A DNA stretch of 64,000 nt from Mangrovimonas sp. TPBH4 (GTDB taxonomy: Bacteria; Bacteroidota; Bacteroidia; Flavobacteriales; Flavobacteriaceae): the NCBI RefSeq assembly GCF_001280505.1, contig NZ_LBIO01000040.1:62001-126000 (forward strand), given 5' to 3'. The position numbers and the translations under genes are program-made. Numbering within the stretch: the first letter of the stretch is position 1; every line of letters starts with the position of its first letter. Under the pieces are notes generated by a model, which worked only from the letters and a program-made list of their open reading frames with translations, ran no database searches and was not told where the DNA came from. Shown piece by piece: positions 40,697-48,245 of the stretch.

Positions 40697-43549
40697 TTAT
40701 TTCTTAAACAAATCGTATTTCAATCCAAAAGTTAAACGCTTTTCATAGTATTCCATCTGCATGGTTCTTCCTTTTGAACCTTGGAAGTAACGCAACGGCT
40801 GGTTGGTGATGTTATTCAAATCAACATACAGGCTCAAATTTTTGGTAATAGAGGCCGTTGCATTGAAATCTACAAACAACTGTTCGTCATAGTAACGGTC
40901 TTCGAAAGCACGTCCTCCAATTTCGTCGATATAGGAATCTGAATAGTTAGCAGATAGACGTACACTGAAATACTTTCCGTTATATCCTAAAGATCCGTTG
41001 AACATGTTAGGAGCGGTGTTAGGCAAATCCAAATCCGTACGCTCTTCACCATCTTCGTTGAAGATACCATCAGCATCCGACTTTAAATAAGTGTAGTTTA
41101 AATAGATGTTGAAGTTTTTAGCAAATCCTGGCAAGAAATCCAAACGACGTTGTAAGGACACCTCAGCACCGAATACACTTGCGCCATCTCCATTTAAAGG
41201 TTGGTAAATTTCATATCCATTGTCATCCTCAGTTTGTCTTGTATACACAAATTTATCGATGTCTTTATAGAATACACCTCCAGAGATGATTCCCACGGAT
41301 TTAAAGTAATGTTCTGCCATAACATCGAAGTTCATAGAGGTTGTTGGATCCAATTCTGAATTCCCTAAGAAGATTTCTTCATCTTCGTTGTTTATTTCCA
41401 TGTAAGGTACTAGATCTACATAGTTTGGACGTGCCAAAGTGTTGGTCCAAGCAGCTCTTAACACAGTATTTTCTCCCAATCCATATTTTACATGTACGCT
41501 TGGCAAAATATTGGTATAGCTGTTTTCATCCATTAGAACATTGGTTCCAGCAAAATCACCTTCTTCATCAAACACAATTTCGTTTCCTTGACTTTCAATA
41601 GAAGTATGCTCAATTCTAGCTCCAAACAACACACTGAACTTGCTCGAGAAGTTCTGGCTCATCATGGCATAACCCGCATACACATTTTCATTGACGTCGA
41701 AGTTGGCAGTCAAGTATTCCTCTGGCAAATCTTCCCCTTCAAAAAGGTTGCTATCGTATAAGTCCAAACCTCCCAAAAAGCTTGGATCTGCAAAAGATCC
41801 CACTTGGTATTGGCTACCTGCCAAGAAATCAGAATCTGAATAGTTTCTAGTTGGAATATCTCCTAAGAAATCGTAGTCACTTCCTTCTGGGCTGAATTCT
41901 GTAAAACCATTCTCTCTATTTTTATTCTTTAACCTAGTTTTTCCACCAAATTTCAAGAACCCTTCCTCTCCTTCGATAAAGCTTAACGGGGCTTGCGCAT
42001 TTACGAAAAAGTTAACATCCTTTTCTTCAGTATATTGGTTCTCTTCTGTCAACTCTCCAAATTCGAAAAGGGCAAAATCAGCATCTGCCGCATCTAATGG
42101 AGAAAATAAAGGCTTGTCTTCATTTCCATTGAATGTCACGGCATACTCGCTTTCGTATTCCATATAACGCTCATTCAAACGTTCTTCTGAAGCTTTAGAA
42201 TACGATGCCAACCAGTCAATTTTCCAGTTGTTAAGCAAATGATCTCCACTAAGGCTATAGTTTTGCATACGTTGGTCTTCCAAGCGTGCATTTTGGTTAC
42301 GTCCACCAGAAATACCTCCTTTAGTTTGACGTTTTGCCTCAACAGGGAAACTTGTTAAGTTTCCGTTGCTATCTACGCTGAAATCTCCAAATTCAATATC
42401 CTCTCCATCCAAAATTTCATTTTCCAAACGTAATCTGTTTTCACGGTCATCTCTCCAGTTGTAGATGGACTTGAAATAAAGGGTATTGTTTTGATCTAAC
42501 TTATAATCGAAATTCGCAGAGAAACTTCTACGCACACGTTGTACCAAATACTCTCTTATTTCAAATACACTTGCGTAAGGATTTACATCAACTTCTTCCA
42601 AGTTATCCTCATCACCATTGTTGAATTCAAATTCATCTTCCCATTCTGCTTCTACGTTATCACTTCCAAAATCATTGTCGTTGATAGAAGCTGCTACCAT
42701 CCAACCAAATTTGTCATTTTTAGAACGATCTCCTACCAAAAAAGATCCGTTAAGAATTCTTTTATCAGTAATGAAGTTGATACCAGACCCAGCAGTAGCG
42801 GACAACCTGAACCCTTGTGGCGATGATCTAGTGATCAAGTTCACCGATCCACCCAAAGCATCCCCATCCATATCAGGAGTAACGGCTTTGTTTACTTCAA
42901 TAGTTTGGATCATGTCTGAAGGAATCAAGTCCATTTGTACATTTCTGTTGTCACCCTCTGCAGAAGGAATTCTACTGCCGTTTAAGGTTACAGAGTTTAA
43001 TTGTGGCGACAAACCTCTTACAATAATATTACGTGCCTCCCCTTGGTCTACCTGCATTGTGATACCAGGAATACGCTTTACAGCATCCCCAATGTTGGCA
43101 TCCGGGAATTTCCCAATCTGATCGGTAGATACAATATTGGTAATGTTGGTTTTGTTCTTTTGGGTATTCAAGGCTCTTGCCTGACCGCTTAAACCGTAAC
43201 CAGTAACCAATACCTCATCCAATTCGGTATTTTCGGAGGTTAAAGTGAAGTCAAGAACCACAGTTCCACCAGGAACCACAGTGGCCTCTTTGCTGATATC
43301 GGAATATCCCAAATATTTCACCGTTACAGTATGGGTTCCCTCCGGAACTTCCAAAAGGGTATACGCTCCGTCAAAATCGGAAACAGCTCCCTTTTTTAAA
43401 CTGTCAATTGCCACGGTGGCCCCTGGGACGCTCAATCCATTGTCATCTGTAATGACCCCGCGGATAATTCCATTTTGTGCCAATAACGCATTCGAACCAA
43501 ATGCTAAAAGGCACCAAATAAATAAACTTTTGAGTAGTTGCATTTTCAT
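40697..43549 (-). CDS. TonB-dependent receptor, probably phytate-linked
   Basis: 950 residues. A signal peptide ending ALLAQ is followed by a carboxypeptidase-regulatory-like domain (~27-112, IIRGVITDDNGLSVPGATVAIDSLKKGAVSDFDGAY). The plug (~120-225) has IGKFPDANIGDAVKRIPGITMQ, IIVRGLSPQLNSVTLNGSRIPS and GDALGGSVNLITRSS, the wording of the Xanthomonas/Caulobacter-type receptor family rather than SusC. The barrel ends GLKYDLFKK. No SusD gene accompanies it. Operonic linkage to the phytase and to an upstream TPR/LuxR regulator suggests that it brings in phytate or its lower inositol phosphates; the substrate is inferred only from context. Confidence 0.93.
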   Translation of the reverse strand: MKMQLLKSLFIWCLLAFGSNALLAQNGIIRGVITDDNGLSVPGATVAIDSLKKGAVSDFDGAYTLLEVPEGTHTVTVKYLGYSDISKEATVVPGGTVVLDFTLTSENTELDEVLVTGYGLSGQARALNTQKNKTNITNIVSTDQIGKFPDANIGDAVKRIPGITMQVDQGEARNIIVRGLSPQLNSVTLNGSRIPSAEGDNRNVQMDLIPSDMIQTIEVNKAVTPDMDGDALGGSVNLITRSSPQGFRLSATAGSGINFITDKRILNGSFLVGDRSKNDKFGWMVAASINDNDFGSDNVEAEWEDEFEFNNGDEDNLEEVDVNPYASVFEIREYLVQRVRRSFSANFDYKLDQNNTLYFKSIYNWRDDRENRLRLENEILDGEDIEFGDFSVDSNGNLTSFPVEAKRQTKGGISGGRNQNARLEDQRMQNYSLSGDHLLNNWKIDWLASYSKASEERLNERYMEYESEYAVTFNGNEDKPLFSPLDAADADFALFEFGELTEENQYTEEKDVNFFVNAQAPLSFIEGEEGFLKFGGKTRLKNKNRENGFTEFSPEGSDYDFLGDIPTRNYSDSDFLAGSQYQVGSFADPSFLGGLDLYDSNLFEGEDLPEEYLTANFDVNENVYAGYAMMSQNFSSKFSVLFGARIEHTSIESQGNEIVFDEEGDFAGTNVLMDENSYTNILPSVHVKYGLGENTVLRAAWTNTLARPNYVDLVPYMEINNEDEEIFLGNSELDPTTSMNFDVMAEHYFKSVGIISGGVFYKDIDKFVYTRQTEDDNGYEIYQPLNGDGASVFGAEVSLQRRLDFLPGFAKNFNIYLNYTYLKSDADGIFNEDGEERTDLDLPNTAPNMFNGSLGYNGKYFSVRLSANYSDSYIDEIGGRAFEDRYYDEQLFVDFNATASITKNLSLYVDLNNITNQPLRYFQGSKGRTMQMEYYEKRLTFGLKYDLFKK

Positions 43550-43705
43550 TTGTTATATAGATTAGTTGACAGCAAAACTAAATTGACCACTTCGAAACTG
43601 GCTAAACTTAGCGTTAACAAAACGTAACAACCCATTGATTTTAGGCTATATAACAAGGCAACATTAACATTAAGGTAACATACGGGTAAGACTGAGGAAA
43701 ACTTG

Positions 43706-45289
43706 TTAAAGTTTTAATAAGAACGCCTGCAGATCCTCTTTGGAATCCAGGGGCAATTTTTTTCGCATCCTGTATCTTGCTATCCTCACACTATCAGGAG
43801 TAATCCGTAAAATGGAGGCAATTTCCTTTGAGGACAAATTAAGTCGCAACAACATGGCAAGACGTAATTCTGCAGGTGAAAGCGCTTCATCAGCAGCAGC
43901 ATTCAAATTCTGAAAAAATTGGGGATGGATCTGTTCAAAATACCCTGTAAATTCTGTCCATTCATTATCCTTGGACAGATCAAAATTAATTTCCTTTACC
44001 AGTGTCTCCAATTTGGAGGAAACCAAGTTTTGATTTCGACCCTTTAAATTGGTAAGGGTTCTGGAAATATTCTCCAACATTTTGTTTTTATTGGACAAGT
44101 GTAAACTGTAATTGGTCAAGGCGGAAAGTTTGAATTCTATTTCACGTTGCAAGGATGCTTCCTCTGCCGTTTTCCGATCCAAATCGGCTTGTAAAATTTG
44201 CTGCTTAAAAGCACTTATTTTAACTTCCTGCTGTTTCTTCTTTTTGAAATACATAAACCAACCCAACAAAAGCAACAAAACAAAAGCACTGGAAAGGCTT
44301 ATTATTTTTTGCTGTATACTTTGGATCTCGTTTTGTTGATTTAGCAAAGTTACTTTCGCCTCCTTTTCCTTCACGTCGTACAATACTTGTAAGGTCCCAA
44401 CCTGCTCGGCATTTTTGCGCTCTATTTCCTGTTCGTTCAAATCGGCATGTTCCTCCATAAACTGATAGGCCAATTCATAGTCTCCCAAAGCCGAATGCAC
44501 TTTGGCCATATCCTTTAAGGCACTTTCATGTTGATGTGTATTACCAGTGCTTTTGGCCATCTCCAAAGCCAGTTGGGTATAGGCCAAACCTTTTTCAAAC
44601 TCCTCATTCTTACGCTTGACATCCCCCAAATTATTGATGATATTCAACCGTACACTCGAAGGACTATTAACGGAATACTCTTTGGCTTTTGTAAAATATT
44701 CATAGGCCTTGCCATAATCTTCCAAATCCTCGTAGATACTGCCCATGTTTTCATAAGTAACTGCCAGGCCAGTACTATCATTTAAACTTTCAAATAAACT
44801 CAGACTGCTTTTCTGATATTCCAATGCCATTTGGTAATTGGACTGCTTCTCTGCCACGCTTCCTATTAGTGCCAGGGCTCTTGCTTTTCCCCTATCGAAC
44901 TTTAAAGCTTCAGAGAGTTTTAAACTTTCATCCAAATAGGTCTTGGCAGGCCCGTACTTTTTTAATGACAAATGAAGTTCGGCAATTTTATTTTTTATAT
45001 AGACGGTTGAAGTATCTTGTTCCTCTTGAAAATCCAAGGCCTCATGATAATGCTTCAATGCCTCATTGGCAATACCAAGCCCTCCATAAAAATCGGCCAT
45101 CTTTATATGCGCACTCACAATACCATGCTCATCCTGAAGACTTGTTGCTTTGAGCAATTCTGATTTAAAATTCCTGAAGACAGAGTCTACATTGTGATTT
45201 TGAAGGATGGTTTCTTGGGCAAAACTCCTTATAGAGGAAAGACAAAAAAGAAGGATGGCAATTGAGGTTAGGACTTTGGAAAATTTCAT
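43706..45289 (-). CDS. TPR-containing membrane sensor with LuxR-type HTH (phytate-island regulator)
   Basis: About 527 residues from the ATG at 45289 (MKFSKVLTSIAILLFCLSS, a signal peptide); an ATG four codons upstream (45301) is also usable. Tetratricopeptide repeats span ~55-280 (EALKHYHEALDFQEEQ, KARALALIGSVAEKQSNYQMALEY, TYENMGSIYEDLEDYGKAYEYF). One transmembrane helix (~326-348) is followed by a long coiled coil (~350-455) and a C-terminal HTH (~470-525, LSPAELRLAMLLRLNLSSKEIASILRITPDSVRIARYRMRKKL). There is no kinase or receiver domain. The C-terminal module is clearly homologous to that of the PUL regulator at 23579-26407. Placed directly upstream of the receptor-phytase pair on the same strand, it probably controls them. 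Confidence 0.88.
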   Translation of the reverse strand: MKFSKVLTSIAILLFCLSSIRSFAQETILQNHNVDSVFRNFKSELLKATSLQDEHGIVSAHIKMADFYGGLGIANEALKHYHEALDFQEEQDTSTVYIKNKIAELHLSLKKYGPAKTYLDESLKLSEALKFDRGKARALALIGSVAEKQSNYQMALEYQKSSLSLFESLNDSTGLAVTYENMGSIYEDLEDYGKAYEYFTKAKEYSVNSPSSVRLNIINNLGDVKRKNEEFEKGLAYTQLALEMAKSTGNTHQHESALKDMAKVHSALGDYELAYQFMEEHADLNEQEIERKNAEQVGTLQVLYDVKEKEAKVTLLNQQNEIQSIQQKIISLSSAFVLLLLLGWFMYFKKKKQQEVKISAFKQQILQADLDRKTAEEASLQREIEFKLSALTNYSLHLSNKNKMLENISRTLTNLKGRNQNLVSSKLETLVKEINFDLSKDNEWTEFTGYFEQIHPQFFQNLNAAADEALSPAELRLAMLLRLNLSSKEIASILRITPDSVRIARYRMRKKLPLDSKEDLQAFLLKL

Positions 45290-45368
45290 TGGTATTAACA
45301 TATAAAACCTTCAAAGAAACAGTTTGCACATTACCCAATGTTGACCCTAATGTTAAATTACCGCAAAC

Positions 45369-45405
45369 AAAAACCCCCGCCTAATTTAGGCAGGGGTTTT
45401 TATAT
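45369..45405. terminator. Bidirectional terminator after rpmA
   Basis: ACCCC and GCCTAA (45372 onward) pair with TTAGGC and GGGGT (to about 45397), with one C/A mismatch. The stem is flanked by A-runs on one side and T-runs on the other. It ends the rplU-rpmA transcript on the minus strand. Confidence 0.85.
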
Positions 45406-45423
45406 CATGTTCGAGACTGTTTC

Positions 45424-45684
45424 TTAAGCTTCGAAAGGCTCAATAGAAACAAAAGATTTTCCACCTTTTTTCTTCTCAAATTTTACGATACCATCTACTT
45501 TAGCATGTAAAGTGTGGTCTTTTCCAGCATACACATTCTCACCTGGATTATGTGCAGTACCTCTTTGTCTAACGATAATGTTACCAGCAATAGCTGCTTG
45601 ACCACCAAAAATCTTAACACCTAAGCGTTTCGATTCTGATTCTCTACCGTTTTTCGAACTTCCGACTCCTTTTTTATGTGCCAT
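45424..45684 (-). CDS. rpmA: 50S ribosomal protein L27
   Basis: 86 residues, usual bacterial length. Begins [29 protein letters not shown], with the conserved basic N-terminus that reaches towards the peptidyl-transferase centre, and continues with [26 protein letters not shown]. There is no Firmicutes-type N-terminal extension that would need cleavage. It follows rplU by 23 bp on the minus strand and ends before a strong terminator. Confidence 0.98.
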   Translation of the reverse strand: MAHKKGVGSSKNGRESESKRLGVKIFGGQAAIAGNIIVRQRGTAHNPGENVYAGKDHTLHAKVDGIVKFEKKKGGKSFVSIEPFEA

Positions 45685-45707
45685 TTTATTTCGATTTTAT
45701 TTTGTTA

Positions 45708-46190
45708 TTAACTTAAAGCAGCGATTAATTCAGCTTTCTTCATTGTAGAATATCCTGAAATATCTTTTGCTTTCGCCATTTCTCTTAATTCAGCAACAGT
45801 TAAAGCGCTTAAATCCTCTGAAGCTTCAGCTTTTGGAGCTGCGGCCTTTTTCTCTGCTTTAGCAGCTGGCTTAGCACCTGTAGCAACGATGTTTTCAATA
45901 ACAATCTCAGTAAGAGCTTGTCTGTGACCGTTTTTCACACGGTAACCTTTTCTACGTTTTTTCTTAAAAACGATTACTTTATCACCTTTAAGGTGCTTTA
46001 AAACTTTTGCTCCTACTTGAGCTCCGGCTATAGCTGGGGCGCCAACAGTAATGTTCTTTCCGTCACCAATAAGAAGTACATTATCAAAAGATACTGCTTT
46101 TCCTTCTTCAGTAGCTAAACGGTGAACAAACACTTTTTGGTCTTTTTCAACTTTAAATTGTTGCCCTGCTATCTCTACAATTGCGTACAT
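45708..46190 (-). CDS. rplU: 50S ribosomal protein L21 with C-terminal SAP/Rho-N-like extension
   Basis: 160 residues from the ATG at 46190 (MYAIVEIAGQQFKV). A longer frame from 46235 is rejected because a -7 promoter element (46233-46240) overlaps that codon. The L21 core (~1-103) includes VFVHRLATEEGKAVSFDNVLLIGDG and KKRRKGYRVKNGHRQALTEI. After an Ala/Lys linker (KAEKKAAAPKAEASEDL) there is a ~30-residue helical domain SALTVAELREMAKAKDISGY...KKAELIAAL, like SAP/LEM/Rho N-terminal motifs. E. coli L21 has 103 residues and lacks this. The extension may bind nucleic acid; its role is unknown. Confidence 0.96.
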   Translation of the reverse strand: MYAIVEIAGQQFKVEKDQKVFVHRLATEEGKAVSFDNVLLIGDGKNITVGAPAIAGAQVGAKVLKHLKGDKVIVFKKKRRKGYRVKNGHRQALTEIVIENIVATGAKPAAKAEKKAAAPKAEASEDLSALTVAELREMAKAKDISGYSTMKKAELIAALS

Positions 46191-46232
46191 AGCGTTACGT
46201 TTAATTAAAATTTGTTTATTAAAAAATGAGTG

Positions 46233-46263
46233 CAAATATAACGCTAAAATATTAATCTACAAA
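46233..46263 (-). promoter_or_regulatory. Bacteroidetes promoter of rplU-rpmA
   Basis: On the minus strand, TTTG (46260-46263), then 19 nt, then TATATTTG (46233-46240) match the Bacteroidetes -33/-7 consensus TTTG...TAnnTTTG at its preferred spacing. Transcription should begin near 46226, giving a leader of about 36 nt before the ATG at 46190. Confidence 0.7.
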
Positions 46264-46267
46264 CGTT

Positions 46268-46723
46268 TTATACGTTTTGAGGCGTATTATAGCTTTTTTT
46301 GAAGATTTGCATGAACGATAAGGTAAGTACAATGGTTGATGTCAGGCCTTCTATCAGGATGATAAACACCAGTATTCCAGGCCCAGCCCCATAGTTTCCA
46401 AACCACTCTCCCAACAACAATTCTGTAAAGGCGGGATCCAGATGGAACATGTAAACTGCCATAAAACCTGTAAAAATCAAGGTGCCTATAAAGCCAGACA
46501 CCAAACCTGTTTTAAAACCATCTATATAGGTAAAGGCAGAACCAGTTCCGCTTTTGTAATTTTTTATAGCATAATAAATCCCTGCAGCCATGATTACACC
46601 ATTAAAAAGCCTCAACCAAGGATTTTGATGGAGGCCAATAAGTCTCACCAATAAAAAATAGGCCGTTAGGGCCACAGCAATGATGACCCCAAATTTTACA
46701 GAAACTGAAAAAGGTGTTTTCAT
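46268..46723 (-). CDS. DUF4199 family membrane protein
   Basis: 151 residues with four predicted transmembrane helices (~9-27, ~38-52, ~71-91, ~115-138). The start VSVKFGVIIAVALTAYFLLVRLIG, the short motif AIKNYKSGTGSAFTYIDGFKTGLVSGFIGTLIF and the C-terminal ILIEGLTSTIVLTLSFMQIFKK fit the DUF4199 family of Bacteroidetes inner-membrane proteins, whose function is unknown. It is divergent from the M16 peptidase operon and ends just before the rplU promoter. Confidence 0.8.
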   Translation of the reverse strand: MKTPFSVSVKFGVIIAVALTAYFLLVRLIGLHQNPWLRLFNGVIMAAGIYYAIKNYKSGTGSAFTYIDGFKTGLVSGFIGTLIFTGFMAVYMFHLDPAFTELLLGEWFGNYGAGPGILVFIILIEGLTSTIVLTLSFMQIFKKSYNTPQNV

Positions 46724-46834
46724 AATCTAAGTTATTAAAAATCAACTTCCTTTAAATTTCGTGAAAATTTATGTATTAATATAATTTTTATAATAGTTTT
46801 TACATAATTGTTATACAAAGCCAACTTTGATTTT

Positions 46835-46842
46835 TATTTTTG
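46835..46842 (+). promoter_or_regulatory. Candidate -7 element of the M16 peptidase operon
   Basis: TATTTTTG matches TAnnTTTG. It lies 74 bp before the ATG of the first M16 gene. The -33 TTTG is not at ideal spacing; a TTG at 46808 is 24 nt upstream. Confidence 0.4.
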
Positions 46843-46915
46843 CAAGGAGTGTAACAATTTCAACCTGTGTTAGACTTACATTGAAACTTATAATTTTAAA
46901 ACTAAAAAACGCACA

Positions 46916-48238
46916 ATGAAAAAAGGCTTATTTTCTTTAGCTTCTTTGTTGCTAATTGGTAACTTGACCATGGCGCAAAAAGTTGAATTTGAAGAGTATG
47001 ACTTGGATAATGGGATGCACGTTATCCTACATCAAGATAATTCTGCTCCAGTAGTAACCACCTCTGTTATGTACCATGTTGGAGCTAAAGACGAAAACCC
47101 AGACCGTACCGGTTTTGCCCATTTCTTTGAACATTTATTGTTTGAAGGCACCGAAAACATCGAAAGAGGAGAGTTTTTCAAACTTGTTTCTTCTAACGGA
47201 GGTAAAAACAACGCCAATACTACAGATGACCGTACGTATTATTATGAAGTATTCCCTTCTAACCAAGTAGAGTTAGGTTTGTGGCTGGAATCTGAGCGTT
47301 TAATGCACCCAGTGATCAACCAAATCGGGGTAGACACACAAAACGAAGTTGTTAAGGAAGAAAAGCGAATGCGTGTAGATAATAGTCCTTACGGTAAGTT
47401 TTTGGAAAATGTTAAGGTGAACCTATTCAAAAAGCACCCATACCGCTGGACTACCATTGGAGAAATGGAGCACTTGGATGCTGCTACCCTAGAGGAATTC
47501 CAAGCATTCAACGCTAAATTCTACGTACCAAACAATGCTGTTTTGGTAGTGGCTGGAGATTTCAACAAAGCAGACGTTAAAAAAATGATCCAAGACTATT
47601 TTGGACCAATTCCTCGTGGTAATGATATCGTTAGAAACTTCCCTAAAGAAGATCCAATTACCGAAACAATTCGCGCCAAAGCTTACGATCCAAACATCCA
47701 AATCCCAGCAATTATAGCTGCCTACAGAACACCTTCGTTCAAGGATAGAGATGCTTATATTTTGGATATGATTTCTACCTATTTAAGCGGTGGAAAATCC
47801 TCTAAATTGTACAAAAAGATAGTGGACGAGAAAAAAATGGCTTTACAAGTTGGTGCTATGAACTTCTCTCAAGAGGATTACGGTTCTTACATCCTATTTG
47901 GTCTGCCTATGGGAGAAGTAACGCTTGATGCTATTGTAAAGGAAATCGACGAGGAAATTGTAGATCTACAGACCAATTTGATTTCTGAGCGTGACCACCA
48001 AAAGCTGTTGAACCAATTTGAAAACCAGTTTGTAAATTCTAACTCAAGTGTTGAAGGCATTGCCAACTCTTTAGCAAGATACTATATGCTTTATGGAGAC
48101 ACCAACCTTATCAACAACGAGATCGACATCTACAGATCTATCACTAGAGAAGAAATTCAAGCCGTTGCTAAAAAGTACCTAAACCCTAACCAACGTTTGT
48201 TATTAGAGTACTTACCAGAAGAAAAAAGCAACAACTAA
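46916..48238 (+). CDS. Active M16 (pitrilysin-like) zinc peptidase
   Basis: 440 residues with a signal peptide ending TMAQ. The inverted zinc motif is AHFFEHLLFEG (His69, Glu72, His73), and the third ligand is very probably Glu149 in NEVVKEEKRMR, 76 residues on, as in pitrilysin. The second half carries the inactive C-terminal M16 domain (SGGKSSKLYKKIVDEKKMALQV). It is probably periplasmic. The gene directly downstream encodes an M16-like protein without the zinc motif, the usual arrangement of an alpha/beta heterodimeric M16B peptidase, so the two should act as one complex on small peptides. Confidence 0.93.
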   Translation: MKKGLFSLASLLLIGNLTMAQKVEFEEYDLDNGMHVILHQDNSAPVVTTSVMYHVGAKDENPDRTGFAHFFEHLLFEGTENIERGEFFKLVSSNGGKNNANTTDDRTYYYEVFPSNQVELGLWLESERLMHPVINQIGVDTQNEVVKEEKRMRVDNSPYGKFLENVKVNLFKKHPYRWTTIGEMEHLDAATLEEFQAFNAKFYVPNNAVLVVAGDFNKADVKKMIQDYFGPIPRGNDIVRNFPKEDPITETIRAKAYDPNIQIPAIIAAYRTPSFKDRDAYILDMISTYLSGGKSSKLYKKIVDEKKMALQVGAMNFSQEDYGSYILFGLPMGEVTLDAIVKEIDEEIVDLQTNLISERDHQKLLNQFENQFVNSNSSVEGIANSLARYYMLYGDTNLINNEIDIYRSITREEIQAVAKKYLNPNQRLLLEYLPEEKSNN

Positions 48239-48245
48239 AACATAA

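Noticed and set aside
42618..43121. 167-codon plus-strand frame opposite the TonB-dependent receptor
   Set aside because: Lies wholly antisense to clear receptor plug and barrel sequence; an effect of codon bias in the real gene.
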